This document shows positions 1 through 36,900 of a stretch of DNA of 64,000 nt, piece by piece. The notes below the pieces were generated by a model. That model did not search any database and was not told the origin of the DNA. It was given only the letters and a program-made list of their open reading frames with translations. The DNA is from Mesorhabditis belari (Eukaryota > Nematoda > Chromadorea > Rhabditida > Rhabditidae). Numbering within the stretch: the first letter of the stretch is position 1; each line of letters starts with the position of its first letter. The position numbers were made by a program, and so were the translations under genes. The stretch is from NCBI GenBank assembly GCA_958450365.1, contig CAUEEP010000878.1:392001-456000 (forward strand), given 5' to 3'.

Positions 1-127
1 CCGGGCCCAGTTGGGGATCCAGGCCCAGTTGGTGGATCCGGGCCCAGTTGGTGGATCCAGGCCCAGTTGGTGGATCCAGGCCCAGTTGGTGGATCCAGGC
101 CCAGTTGGTGGATCCAGGCCCAGTTGC
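1..127 (+). repeat. 19-bp minisatellite, unit ggcccagttggtggatcca
   Basis: At least six units; the array continues left of the window. The rest of 128-316 is mbk-1 intron with a short tctagcgctttaaaa repeat (about 217-262). Confidence 0.85.
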
Positions 128-301
128 TTGCTTTACGACTTTCGCTTATGTAAGCTGGCCTTAGATTTTGATTTGAAAAAGTGCATTTAGCCGGCTTGCT
201 GAGTGTAGAGCAATTTCTAGCGCTTTAAAACCAAAATCTAGCGCTTTAAAATCAAAATCTAGCTTTATAGCTTACATGTTATCTAGCTTTGATTTTATTC
301 A

Positions 302-25223
<24,922 letters not shown>

Positions 25224-25564
25224 CTGAAAAAAAAAATTGATGGATTGTTGATGGGATTGTTGACAAAGAAGGACAAAAACAAAAATCGAAAAGTAATTAG
25301 TAAACAAAAAGTAATTAGATTTGAAGAATGCTTTTTTTTCAGCACAAAACTTTCGAAAAAAGGGATCAACTTCGAAATGAGATGTTAGTTTTGATGTTTT
25401 AAAGTTTACAAACAAGATTTGTTTACAAGTTTACAAACAAGATTTACTTTTTCTGAAGTTGGAAACAAACAAGTTTTGCTTTTTTTTTCAAAAGCTGTAA
25501 ATAAACAAGTTTTACTTTTTCTTATGCTATAAATAAAACAGTAAAGCTTTAAGTAAAGCAGTAA

Positions 25565-25765
25565 AGCTTGTCGATTGTTTGAATTTCAAGATTCAAGGCT
25601 TAGAATTTAAGATTCAAGATTCAAGCCTCAAGATCTAAGATTCAAGATTCAAGGCTTAAGCTTTAAGGTTCGAGATTCAAGGCTCAATATCCAAGGCTCA
25701 AGATTCAAGGCTCAATATCCAAGGCTCAATATTCAAGGCTCAATATCCAAGGCTCAAGATTGATT
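25565..25765 (+). repeat. aagattcaaggct minisatellite
   Basis: Degenerate 13-18-bp units over 200 bp. Confidence 0.75.
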
Positions 25766-26341
25766 CAGTTAAAAAATCAAATCCACAACAGCTTCCGATC
25801 GATTTGAGTCAAAGTTTGCGAAATAAAAATTCCAGCGAGTGCAAAAAGTGAGAGCTATCGGAAATGACGAAGAAAATGGAAAAAAGGGAACAGAATGGGT
25901 GAATCGATGAGAACAAGATGATTGGCGGAAGGGGAAAAGAAAGGATTCATCTCGGGATCTCTTTCTGCACCGACGAACGGTTGTAATACTGGAGCAGACT
26001 GAGCAACAGCTTTTCTCCTCCTTTTCCACCCATTTATCTAAAAATGTTCGTTTTCTTGGGACTAGACTTAGCTGGAATTTGAGTGGCCATCGATTGTCTG
26101 CTTAAAAACAAAACTCAAAGACTCATTCTTTGAGTTGAACCAAACCTGATTAGGATTCGTTTCGCTTAGCTCAATGTGTTAAAGCGTTTATACATTCACA
26201 TGAATAACATTAAGATTCATTGACATGAACATCAACACAAGTATAACTCGTTGGAGTTGTGCTTGTGTTGCTGGAGTTGTGCCCTAAGCCTAAGCCCTAG
26301 AGGCACCTAGCGAAGAAAAAAACCGATATCCGGGAAAAAAA

Positions 26342-26413
26342 GTAGCCGACGGGGTTGAACCCTCGACCTTCTCGACTAAGAAACCGGGCTCTTACCCCTC
26401 GGCCATAGGGTCA
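26342..26413 (-). tRNA. tRNA-like sequence, Ser/Leu-type D arm
   Basis: A-box TGGCCGAGGGGT and B-box GGTTCAACCCC. Followed on the plus side by further degenerate TTACCC/GGCCATAG repeats to about 26510. Confidence 0.4.
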
Positions 26414-27766
26414 TCTTGACCATCCGGTCATGGCGGCCTCTTACCCAGGCCATAGCGGTTTACCCCGGTAAGCGGTAGGCCATGGGTTCAAATCTTGAAC
26501 CTCCATTATTTCCACTACCAGTCCATGAAAGAAGATCACAGGATTTGATTGTAAGATTTGAATTGATCTAATTGATTTAATGATCTAATGAATAGTGATA
26601 GACAGTGATAGACAGAATGGACAGCTAATGGACAGCTAATGGACAACAAAAGCATTAAAAAAATGAAACTCTATGATCAAAAGTGTTATCAATGGATTTA
26701 GCATGAGGATAAACCTCTTTTTAGGAAAGATTTCGAAAAAAGATCAAGCACAATAGCTACTCAATTCTTTAAACAACGAAAATTGTAACCTGCGGCCAAG
26801 GCTTAGACTAAAAACAATTGAGTTACTTTAGAAAATAAGGAGAATGCTCAGAGAACATAAACAAAACCGGCTTACAACTTTTCTAAACAAACTAAAGCTT
26901 AAAAAGCTATTTTGAAAATAGCTTTTAAGCTTGGTCACTATATATAAAAGGCAAGTGTCCGTTTGTCAGTCCGTCTGTCAGTCCGTTACAGGCATTTTAT
27001 CGTTATTGTATTTGTTTTACTACATAAAAAAGCTTAATTTACAAGTTTCGAATTTCAAAAGCGTATTAAATCGATCAACGAACAACAGCCGATCAGCTGA
27101 CAAATAAAAAAAAGAGAAAAGGCGGGGGTGAAAGGGAAAAAGGAGAAAAGGAGAAAAGAAAAGCAGAAAAGCAGAAAAGCAATACATAGTAATGAAAAAC
27201 ACGTGAAAGAGGAGTGATATGGAAAAGAGGGAAACGAAAAATGGGAACGCTTGATGAACGAATATGCATAACAGTAGGTAACAGAGTTTAGCTCCGAAAA
27301 ACTGTATTGGTGTTAGATTAGATCTAAAGCAATGGAAAGATAGTGAGCGATTGAAATGCTGGATTGAAATGATGGATTGCTTTGCTATTAGATTGACGCT
27401 TTGCTATTAGATCAAAAGTTTTTGGCGCAAAATCAATTTTTAATGGTTTAATGGATAACGATCTATCTTCTTCAAGAAAATGACAAGTAAAAGAGAATTG
27501 AATTTGAATTTGAAGTCAAGAAAACTTTTAGAGAGTCTACTACTAGAATTCTACTACTACTACTACTAGAATAATAATAGAATGCTTTTTTTTTTGGTTT
27601 TGGATAAATGAAAACCTTTTAAACCATAATCAAAAAGTTTTTCTGTCAAAAGTAATTTAGATTAAGTCAAAGATTTCGTATCAAAAGATAAAAACAGGAT
27701 AAAAACAAAAGTAATCATACATTTACATGAAAAAAAGTGACTTAAAAGCAATCAATGAAGAGTTAC

Positions 27767-27865
27767 GATCAGGTGGTAGAACAAGGGGGAGGATTGGGTG
27801 GTTGTGTGGAGAGCGGTGCCCCCCTCCCTTGAAGTCCCCCTGATCTTCCCGAGACAAGAGCAACT
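27767..27865 (-). CDS. GC-rich exon-like segment, gene unassigned
   Basis: This 99-bp GC-rich island in AT-rich intergenic DNA has an AATTCCAG acceptor and a GTAACT donor on the minus strand. Two frames are open. Its phase would allow it between 32787 and the first mbk-1 exon. It could instead be a regulatory island. Confidence 0.2.
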
Positions 27866-28336
27866 CTGGAATTCTTAGAAATATTGTGAAGATGATGAGA
27901 AATTGGGGATGAAAAGGAGACGGTCCTCAACGGTCCTGTTTGTCGAGAGATGGAAAGAAGTGCACTGACTTCTTTCTTTCTTTCTTTCTTTTCTTTTTTT
28001 CTTCTCTATTTTCTCATGTTCTTGGGCTAATTTGCTAGAGAACGCTTTGTGGTTTGCAACAGTTTAGGGTTTTGTTTGAATTTGTTTGAATTTAGTGAAA
28101 AGGCTTGAACTAGATGCGTGAAAGCTGAAAATTTCTTCCAAAGCTTGGAATTAGACACTGTTTCTTTTCCCGCTCTTGATTTGGGAAGGGCGCATAATTT
28201 CTAAACTTTTGTCAGTCGAAAATCTCTTGCTAAAATGGTCTTCTAAAGCACGAGTTTATTTTAAAAAGGTTATTTCTATTAGATTTGAGCTTTTGGTAAG
28301 AAAAGGTTTCTTAAGAAAAAAAAGAAAACTAAATTT

Positions 28337-28417
28337 GACCGGAAGCGGATTCGAACCCATGATCTCGCCCGGACCGCTCGGATTCGGTGCGAGCGCACTA
28401 GCCACTAAGCCATTGGG
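28337..28417 (-). tRNA. tRNA-like sequence, probably pseudogene or SINE head
   Basis: A-box TGGCTTAGTGGC and B-box GGTTCGAATCC on the minus strand, 120 bp from the next tRNA-like sequence. No convincing acceptor stem. Confidence 0.45.
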
Positions 28418-28539
28418 TACCCTGCCAATGGCCTGACATTTCGAGATTATATATGGGAGATAACGAGATTCACCCTTTTCTTTTAATTCTAGTCACTTAG
28501 ACTATAAACTAGTAAAGAACTAGAAAAGATCAAAAACTC

Positions 28540-28613
28540 GTGCGTCGCCAGGACTCGAACCCACGACCTTTTCCTTGACTGTCAACTCCGCTAACCATTA
28601 CACCACAACGCAC
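28540..28613 (-). tRNA. tRNA-like sequence, best of the window, probably pseudogene
   Basis: A-box TGGTGTAATGGT and B-box GGTTCGAGTCC are intact. The ends pair perfectly (GTGCGTT with GACGCAC), length 74. The anticodon arm does not fold normally: TTGACAGTCAA leaves no seven-base loop. Pol III-type promoter present; function as a tRNA is doubtful. Confidence 0.5.
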
Positions 28614-28694
28614 TTGATCTCTCTCAATCCAGAGGGAGTTAACTAAGAGCAAGAAATCAAACTTATCAGCGTCAGAGTATCTTTAAGATGTTCT

Positions 28695-28841
28695 TAAAGG
28701 TGTTACTGATGTTCCAGCTGAGCCCCCGGATCCACCGGAGCCACCGGATCCTAGAATCAGATCAGATGCTAGGCCTAGGTCTGTTAGGCTACGACTGCTA
28801 GGACCCGGTGGCTCAGCTGGAACATCAGTAACACCTTTAAG
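28695..28841. repeat. 147-bp palindrome
   Basis: GGTGTTACTGATGTTCCAGC is mirrored by GCTGGAACATCAGTAACACC. The loop is GC-rich (ccggatccaccggagcc). Confidence 0.6.
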
Positions 28842-28889
28842 CTGATTATTGTACTTTAATAGGCCACTAGCCAGGTATTGTACTCTGCT

Positions 28890-29108
28890 TACAACTAATA
28901 ACTGTAATAGTAGCCGTACAGTCGCGTAGTTTAGCACAATTTTGTGACGCTCGATTCTCAGTGCTGCTTTCGCGACAATTTGCGATTAGAGCTCAAAAGA
29001 TAGCGCTTGAAGCGAAGAATTTTTGGTATTAACAGTTTATTTTAGAAAGAATGATTTACTTTAGCAACTACGCGACTTTACGTCATTATTGGACATTAGT
29101 GGACGATA
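28890..29108. mobile_element. diverged MITE of the TACCGTAAATACTGTAATAG family
   Basis: Keeps ctgtaatagtagccgtac, the cgcgtag/ctacgcgac arms and agataacggta at the right end. The interior is diverged. Confidence 0.4.
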
Positions 29109-29929
29109 CTATTGCAGAGATAACGGTAATTTCCCCAATTAACCAGAAATTAAATAACTTAGAGCTCTGAGTCATGAAAGGATCAAATTTCTTCAATAAA
29201 AGACATCAATGAGAAAGTTATTTCGAAAATACTAATAGAAGAAAAAGAGAAGAAGTAGTTTAAGAGTTAGGAAAATGTTATTTTCCAAACATTTTCATCA
29301 AAATGCGATTACTCAGAGAGTGAGGGGATAATCGGCGGAAAATCCCGTGAACAGCTTTGAGATTTGTAAAAGAGAGCACTCAATTCGATCAACCACATGA
29401 AATTGATCAACAACAAGAAGGGAAAAAAGTAGAAATCATTGCAGAACAAAATTAGATCAAAACTCGTATTGTTATGGAATAAAATTGCTGAAGAAAAGCG
29501 TGTTTGAAAGGTAAAAATTGGGCTGTAAAATTTGAATGACACTGGAAACAATTGAAATAGTCAGATGTCTGAAATAGTCAGATGAAATAGGCAAAATAGT
29601 CAATGAAATCAAGTAAAACGGACTCAATAACAGTAAAAATCATCAAAGAATCATCAAAAAATGATCAAAGAACAAAATTTGGGTAAAAACTGAGTAAAAA
29701 CTGTGTAAGGAAAGGTGTTTGAAAGGTGAAAGCTTAAGCTGAAAAGGATTTTATTGGTTTTGAGTGGTTGGAATTTGATTCAGAAGTCATTTGAAGTCAA
29801 TTTTAAGTCATTTGAGAGTGGAAATTAGGAGCAAAAAGTAAGTTGAACCGTTTGAATCATTCAAAATTCACTTTTTCTTACTTTAATTCTATGCACAATT
29901 GCAATTTTGTTTTATTTTGTTTTATATGG

Positions 29930-30085
29930 GCTAATCAATGGACTGTTGGGTTAATCAATGGACAAATGGGTTAATCAATGGACAAATGGGTTAATCAATC
30001 AATGGATGGACAATCAATGGATGGACAATCAATGGATGGACAATCAATGGATGGACAATCAATGGATGGACAATCAATGGAGATC
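29930..30085 (+). repeat. atggacaatcaatgg minisatellite
   Basis: Two related arrays: ggttaatcaatggacaaat, then 15-bp caatggatggacaat units. Confidence 0.85.
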
Positions 30086-30801
30086 TCAGTAAAAGAAAGA
30101 AATATTGACAATTTGAATAAACTTTACAAAATTCCAATCGAAAAAGCATTCCAGAACAAAAAAAAATAGAGAAAAAGGATTGATTGATTGATTGAAAAAA
30201 GATAAGCCTTATTTGAAAAGCCTTATTTGAAAGCAAAACTTTTCTAAACAAAAAAAATAGATAAGTTTTACGTTTATTTCTATTTTAATCCAAAAATCGA
30301 TCAAAAAAACCGCTCAATAATTGTAAATTGAAAACTTTTTCAACATTGAGCTGGGAAAATTATTCAAATCTCTTCTGGTAAACGGAAACATTCGGGAAAT
30401 CGTCTCCATTCGATTTAGGCTTATTTTGATAAGAGGAAAGTGGGGGAAAAGGTTTGATAAGTTTTCGAAAAAGAAGAGAAAAACTTGGCGGAGTCGTTTG
30501 ACCTGATGCACCGCAAATAAATGAGATTAGGCTGTGAATAACATTTCTGAGTGATTGGATTTTATAGCTGAAATTCGGGAAAGGTCAAAGGGTCAACGAA
30601 ATGGTCAGTTGGTCCAAGAAAAGCTTTAGAAAGGTTTAAAGAGTCAGAGAAGTTCTAGAAAGGTTTAAAGAGTCAGAAAATCTAGTCAAAAATCTAGAAA
30701 ATCTAGTCAAAAATCTAAAAAATCCAAGCTTATTAAAAAAATGGGCAACAAACGTTTTTGAATCAATTTAGAAGTTGCTGAATTAAACAAATTTTAAAGT
30801 T

Positions 30802-30908
30802 TCATTGTTGTTGAAGCAAATTTTTGGGTGAAAATGGTTTAACAGGAGATTTGACAGGGGATTTTTGATATAAAGTCTGACGAAAAGCCTCCATAAGCTG
30901 AATATCTT
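30802..30908 (-). CDS. possible terminal exon, gene unassigned
   Basis: A TTTTCCAG acceptor is followed by a 34-codon frame (EDIQLMEAFRQTLYQ, then a Ser/Pro/Lys tail ending LLQQQ) and TGA. A second frame is also open. Not linked by phase to the other exon-like segments nearby. Weak evidence. Confidence 0.2.
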
Positions 30909-30959
30909 CTGGAAAATGAGAATTCAAAGATAAATTGGTCAATGTTTTTGGATAAACTT

Positions 30960-31442
30960 GGGTTCAAAAGGGTTTAGAAAGGTTGAAAAGGGTTTAGAAA
31001 GGTTCAAAAGGCTTTAGAAAGGTTCAAAAGGCTTTAGAAAGGTTCAAAAGGTTTAGAAAGGTTTAAAAAGGTTTAGAAAGGTTCAAAAGGTTTAGAAAGG
31101 TTTAAATAGGTTTAGAAAGGTTCAAAAGGCTTTAGAAAGGTTCAAAAGGTTTAGAAAGTTTTAAATAGGTTTAGAAAGGTTCAAAAGGCTTTAGAAAGGT
31201 TCAAAAGGCTTTAGAAAGGTTCAAAAGGTTTAGAAAGGTTTAAAAAGGTTTAGAAAGGTTCAAAAGGGTTTAGAAAGGTTCAAAAGGGTTTAGAAAGGTT
31301 TAAAAAGGTTTAGAAAGGTTTAAAAAGGTTTAGAAAGGTTTAAAAAGGTTTAGAAAGGTTTAAAAGGTTTAGAAAGGTTTAAAAAGGTTTAGAAAGGTTC
31401 AAAAGGGTTTAGAAAGGTTCAAAAGGGTTTAAAAAGGTTTAA
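30960..31442 (+). repeat. 19-bp minisatellite, ggtttagaaaggttcaaaa
   Basis: About 480 bp of degenerate units with taaaaa/caaaag variants. Confidence 0.9.
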
Positions 31443-32544
31443 AAAAATCAGAATTGTCATAAGCTTATGTAAGAAAAGGTTTCTTGATGTATTGAGAGTT
31501 AAAACAATAGCAAAGAATCAAACAATTAACGCAATAGTTTCGAATTATTAAACAATTGAAAGTTTATTTGAACAAATTGGAGCTTTGAAAGTCATTGGTT
31601 TGACAAAATCTATCAAAAATTCCTTTGACAACATTGTCACCAAAGATTGATTAAAAGATTGATTGCAAAAAAAGGAAACGAAGCAACAAATGATTAATCG
31701 ATGAGATGTGAAAACGATGATGATGCTCACAGCATACAACCAGATGTCTATGTCAATGGAACGATTGGAAAAGTGAGAAAAAGAGATAGAGGAATGTGTG
31801 TATGCAATGGAGACAGGACAGGCTACGTGTTTTTGGGGAGTTAAACGATCGGTGGACTACCGAAAAGACGCGACGCGACACAACAACCGGAGAGTGGGGG
31901 AACGCGTCGCGGTTTTTGTGTCCCCACCAGGAAGAGAGAAATGGAATGGGAAGAGATGAGAGAAATGGGGAGGCGGAAGGGTATGCGAAGGTACAGATTG
32001 GTTAGGGATGGGGGAGAGATTGGAGAAATGGGAAAGGCAAAGAAAAGAACTGGGACAAGTGGAGAGTGAGAGAAATGGGAAGAGGCGATGATAGGGATGG
32101 AGAAACAGAGCTGGTTAGGGATTTGTTGGGAAGAGAAATCGGTGAGAAATGGGTGGAAGAGGTTAGAGAGAAGTGTGGAGAAGAGGAAGGGGTGAGAGAA
32201 CAGAAATAGAAATCCATTTGGTGAGAGAGAGATCAAAGAAATCTGGTGAAATGGGAAGACACATAAGTTTAGGAGAGGATTTAGAGGTTAGGAGAGGATT
32301 TAGAGAGATCTGAGAATCTAGATTGATAGAGATGTGAAGAGACACAGATCTTGATCATAGAAGGCAATGAGAGACTTATAGAGTAAGCAATGAGACAAGA
32401 GATATAGCAAGAGGCAAAGAAATAGATTTGGTGAGGAACACCTAGAGAAACGAAGAGATTGGCGTACATGAAGAGGAATAGAATTTGTTTAGAGACGATT
32501 GGGGTTCAAGACATTTTAAAGCTCAGAAAAGATCAATGGTACCA

Positions 32545-32735
32545 GGGAAATTAAAGAAAGAGAAGAGAGAAAGAAAAAGAAAGAAAGAGAAAGAGATAGA
32601 AAAGAGAAAGAAAGAAAAGAGAAAGAAAGAAAGAAAAGCGAAAGAAAAGAGAAAGACAAGAGAAAGAAAGAAAGAAAGAAAAGAGAAAGAAAAGAGAAAG
32701 AAAGACAAGAGAAAGCAAGAAAAGAAAAACCAGAC
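32545..32735 (+). repeat. GAAA-rich purine tract
   Basis: (GAAA)n/(GAAAGA)n with few pyrimidines. The broader region 31960-32740 is purine-biased on plus, which produces long false minus-strand frames. Confidence 0.8.
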
Positions 32736-32786
32736 TGCTAGAGATCCTAGATTCATATAGCTGGAGAAGAAAGATTTAAAACTCAC

Positions 32787-33240
32787 GGAGACGCAGAGAA
32801 TCTCGAGCGGTGAGTCGGCAAAATTTCGAAATTCTTCGCCAGCTTTCTCCAAACTGATAAAGGGAGCAACTATTTAAGCAATTTTTCAATTTCAATGTAC
32901 AAAAAAGCACAAAGATTGACAGGAAACTTCTTGAAATATGGAATTCTGATTTTTATGTGTCTACTCACGAAAACGAAAACGAAAACGAGAACGAAAACAG
33001 CCAGAGATCTGAATTTTCATAAGTTTAGACTGTTTAGACTAGAAAGCAGCCTGTTTAGACTAGAAAGCAATCTGTTTAGACTTCTCTTGCTTACACTTTT
33101 TGAAAAGTTGTGCTTAGAAAGCCAGTTACTCTGACTTCTTTACTTTAGCTTTTTTACTTTAGCGACCTTACCATAAAGTTCAAATCAAAGTGAATTTTCA
33201 TCACCTGTAGCAGGCAAGAGTTCGAATAAACAAGGAATTT
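32787..33240 (-). CDS. two exon-like segments, gene unassigned
   Basis: Segments 33240-33205 and 32853-32787 have good acceptors (TTTTTAG, TTTATCAG) and donors (GTGATG, GTGAGT). In one phase-consistent reading they join as ...IRTLACYS then LEKAGEEFRNFADSPLEIL, which looks protein-like, but the second segment is open in all three frames. They could be 5' exons of mbk-1 (the phase fits its first listed exon), a separate gene, or chance. No start codon was found. Confidence 0.25.
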
Positions 33241-33298
33241 CTAAAAACCGATTGTAGGCCAAGTAAAGTAAAGCCAGATTAGGCAAGAACGTTCAAAC

Positions 33299-33535
33299 CT
33301 CAGTCTAAACAGTCTAAACAGTTTAAACAGTCTAAACGTCTAAACAGTCTAAACAGTCTAAACAGTCTAAACAGTTTAAACAGTCTAAACAGTCTAAACA
33401 GTCTAAACAGTCTAAACAGTCTAAACAGTTTAAACAGTCTAAACAGTTTAAACAGTATAAACAGTCTAAACAGTATAAACAGTCTAAACAGTCTAAACAG
33501 TCTAAACAGTCTAAACAGTTTAAACAGTCTAAACA
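33299..33535 (+). repeat. 9-bp minisatellite, cagtctaaa
   Basis: About 26 units. An inverted version (gtttagact) occurs at 33025-33085. Confidence 0.9.
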
Positions 33536-33565
33536 ATCCAGTCTTTTTTGAGTACCATAATATAA

Positions 33566-33680
33566 GATTCGTTTAAGTTACAAAAAGACTTGTAGAAGTT
33601 GAGTTTTTAGACATTCTCATTACTAAGGAACCCTTTGAAGTTAGATTTCAGAAGCGATTCCGTGTTGGAAACACCTCCTT
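33566..33680. repeat. dispersed 115-bp repeat, partner at 38046-38160
   Basis: ATTCGTTTAAGTTACAAAAA through ggaaacacctcct is present in both places with about four differences. Confidence 0.65.
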
Positions 33681-33927
33681 CTTCATAAAAGCAAACATTT
33701 ATTAAAAACATTTATCACCCGTGTGCATCAAACATAAAAAGAAAATCACAAGGAGATCAAAAAAGGATTTTTGGTGAAAGTTTTCGAGTTTTAGATGGAT
33801 GAGAGTGTGGGTGGAAACTAAACAAAAGTGAGGAAAGGTTTTAGAAAAGATTAAATGAGAAATACAAGAATACAAGAATGCCAAAATAGAAGAAAGTACA
33901 AATTTCCAAGAAAAATTACTCAAAACT

Positions 33928-36900
33928 TTATTCTGATCCAGCTAGTAATCTGGCGAGCTCTCGGCGTTCAACTTTTGTCATCCCGAAGGGCGACAGCGGG
34001 GATTCAGTGCCGCCTGAAAGTTTTGTTCATTAGAATTGAATTGGCAATTCGATTTTGGACGTAGCTTACCATTGGATTTTTGAGTACTAATTGAATACGT
34101 TTTTGGCTTAAACTTGCATCGGAATAACTCAATTGACTCTTTCATAGCCTAAAATTAGCTCTAGCTTTAGCTAATTGCTTTATAGCTTTAGAAACGTTTT
34201 GTTTTGTAGCTTACATTAAAATTCAAGGCAATTTCTGATTGGATTTTTGGCCAACTTGGATTTTTGGAGGTGAAAAGGATTGGCTTTGAAACTCGAAGAG
34301 CAATAGCGTCAGAACTGGTACGTTTTGATTGTAAGATTGCTTTACATTGCTTCTTTACATTGCTGCTTTATTGCTTTAACTTGAAAAACTTAAAGATTTC
34401 AATTCAGCTAAAAGAATTTTGACTTTTATTAGAGAAGAGATCACTGGGATTTCGAAAAGAAATTCAACAAATTGGCAATGAAATTTTGGACGTGGATTTT
34501 TTTGAAACGAAAATGGAAAGATAGAATTCAGCTCGTTGATTTCAGACAAACTATTCTATTAAAGTATTGGGTTGGTGAATTGAAAACTGCGGGACTTTGA
34601 ACTAAAATTTATTCAACATAAAACCATCAATTCATTCCAAATAATTTCCATTATTATTGACGACTTCTGCCCATTTTACAGGCAATTTGCGGATTCCTCT
34701 TTCGTAGTAGGATTTTGGTTTGTGTGTGAGACAAGTGTGAGACTCAAAAATGGAGGACTGGAGATGGAGACTAGAGATCCCAGTTTGAGCACTTTCTTCA
34801 AAAGAAACCCATTTTGGTGTCAATGGAAAAGTTGTAGAGAATCAAAAATCAAGCTTATATCCAAATTTCCAAAAGGATACACTTAGTAGTTTCGCTTAAA
34901 ATGCAAGTTTTGTTGCAAGTTTTGTGAAAATTCGTAAATTTGACATTTCTTGAAAACCAGTTTTTGAATCGTTCTGAAAATTAGGATATAAGCTTGATTT
35001 TTGATTCTCTACAACTCTCCCATTGACACCAAAATGGGTTTCTTTTGAAGAAAGTGCTCAAACTGTCACATATGACAATAGCCGGCAGTTTTCAATTCAC
35101 CAACCCAATAATTGATTATAAGAAACCTTTTATATTTAACATTAGTGAAACAAGATGATCAAGCAAGGGAATGGTAGAAGAATTTGTGTAAATCAAAACA
35201 TCTTTGATCAAAAACATCTATGAAACAAAAAGCAAGACCCCTGTCAAGCGTGGGCTTCGAACTCGCGAGCCGATCAGTCCGATCAGTTTTGTAACCGAGC
35301 ACACGACCCACTATACCACGACGACCGTTGGCTGACAAGCGTAAACTCAGCCCAAGACTATATGATGCGAGAAATCTCGTCTTTCCGGCTATTGGCCTAA
35401 TACTCTTCTCTAATTAGACTCTAGAAGCGAAATTTGATTTGATTTGAGTGCCATAGAACGGATGCGTTTTGGTTATAAGAATAAGCACAAAGTACACCTC
35501 ACAATAAGCTAATGAAAGGCTATAAATTACCTGCTTGCATCTTGATCAACTCCGAATGAACAAGAATATTCTGATAGCTGTCTTTTTTCATTTCTTGTCC
35601 TTGAATCTCCTCTGGTTGAACGACAACTGGCTGAAAGCTTTCTTTTTTTCTTCAATCCATTCATAATTAGGGCTTACATTATGAAATGGAAGCTCGTATC
35701 GCCTTGAATTGTTGTTGTTGTAACCCATCCAATTCATTACACCGCGAAAGATAAAGATTATAACAATCTTAACGTCAATTAAAGCCTGAATTTCTTTCTC
35801 TCACTCACCAGAAATACAAAAGTACTCAAGAAACCGAAGAGCACGAATAATAAAAGTTTGATTGATGGAGAGTGCTTGTGATCGAAATCGAAACTGCTGA
35901 AGGCTTCAGCCTAAATTTCTCATTTATTTATGATTTATACATTTATATTTCTAAAAGCTTTGATAAAAAGAGTGCTGCAGTGTAGACATGGGCAGCGGGT
36001 CGGGTCGGGTCGCGGGCGGGCGGGCGGCGGGCGGGCGGGCGGGCGGGGGGCGGGGGGGGGTCGGGTCGGTCGGGTCGGGTCGGGTCGGGTCGGGTCGGGT
36101 CAAAAGTGACCCGCTGACTCGACCCGCGACCCGGCTTTTTTCCCGGAGGACCCGCTGACCCGACCCGGCCGCCAAAACTCGAAAATGGACATGTCTACTG
36201 CAGTGATAGTTTACTGTTTTTGTGAATAGGATCTTGCTTTAAAAGCGGCGAATTTCTTAGAATAGAACTTTGTGAACAGTCAGAGATTTTTGCTAGATCA
36301 TTTGTTTGAATTTTTCCTTTTTTCTTATTTGGATTATATTACACCTACAGTATTGGACAATGAAATATCATATTTAAAAAAAGATCGTCACTTTCGCGCC
36401 TCTGTAACTCCCTTGTCTTTGAGTTTAAACTATTAGTGTTATACATTTTCTGAAAGCTCTTTTCAAGGGCTACACAATGGTAATATTAATATTTAGAAAT
36501 ATGATAAAGACAAGGGAGTTACAGACGCGCGAACGTGATGATCTTTTTTCAAATATGATATTTCTGTCCAGTGTCTAGCACACCGTTACCGTAAATAGAT
36601 CGGCAGAAATTTCTGTCAAGAAAAAGACAAGAAAAGACAAGAACAGGACAGAAATTTCTGCACGACCTATTTACGGTAACGGTGTAACTAGACTACTGGA
36701 CAATGAAATATCATATTTGAAAAAGATCACACTTTCGCGCGTCTATAACTCCCTTGTCTTTACCGTATTTCTAAATATTAATATTACCATTGTGTAGCCC
36801 TTGAAAAGAGCTTTCAGAAAATGTATAACACTAATAGTTTAAACTCAAAGACAAGGGAGTTACAGAGGCGCGAAAGTGACGATCGTTTTTCAAATATCAT

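Larger units (their letters stand above)
25224..33927. other. region between mbk-1 and the membrane-protein gene
   Basis: Contains three tRNA-like sequences, a palindrome, a diverged MITE, several minisatellites and weak minus-strand exon-like segments (27767, 30802, 32787-33240). A GC-rich block at 31860-31935 (gacgcgacgcgac) may be a promoter or CpG-like island. The missing 5' exons of mbk-1 should lie here. Confidence 0.6.

Noticed and set aside
31841..32345. Long minus-strand Ser/Phe/Leu/Pro frames, and 32523-32852
   Set aside because: Purine-biased plus strand gives pyrimidine-rich minus codons; low complexity, no splice-linked partners apart from the short exon candidate at 32787-32853.
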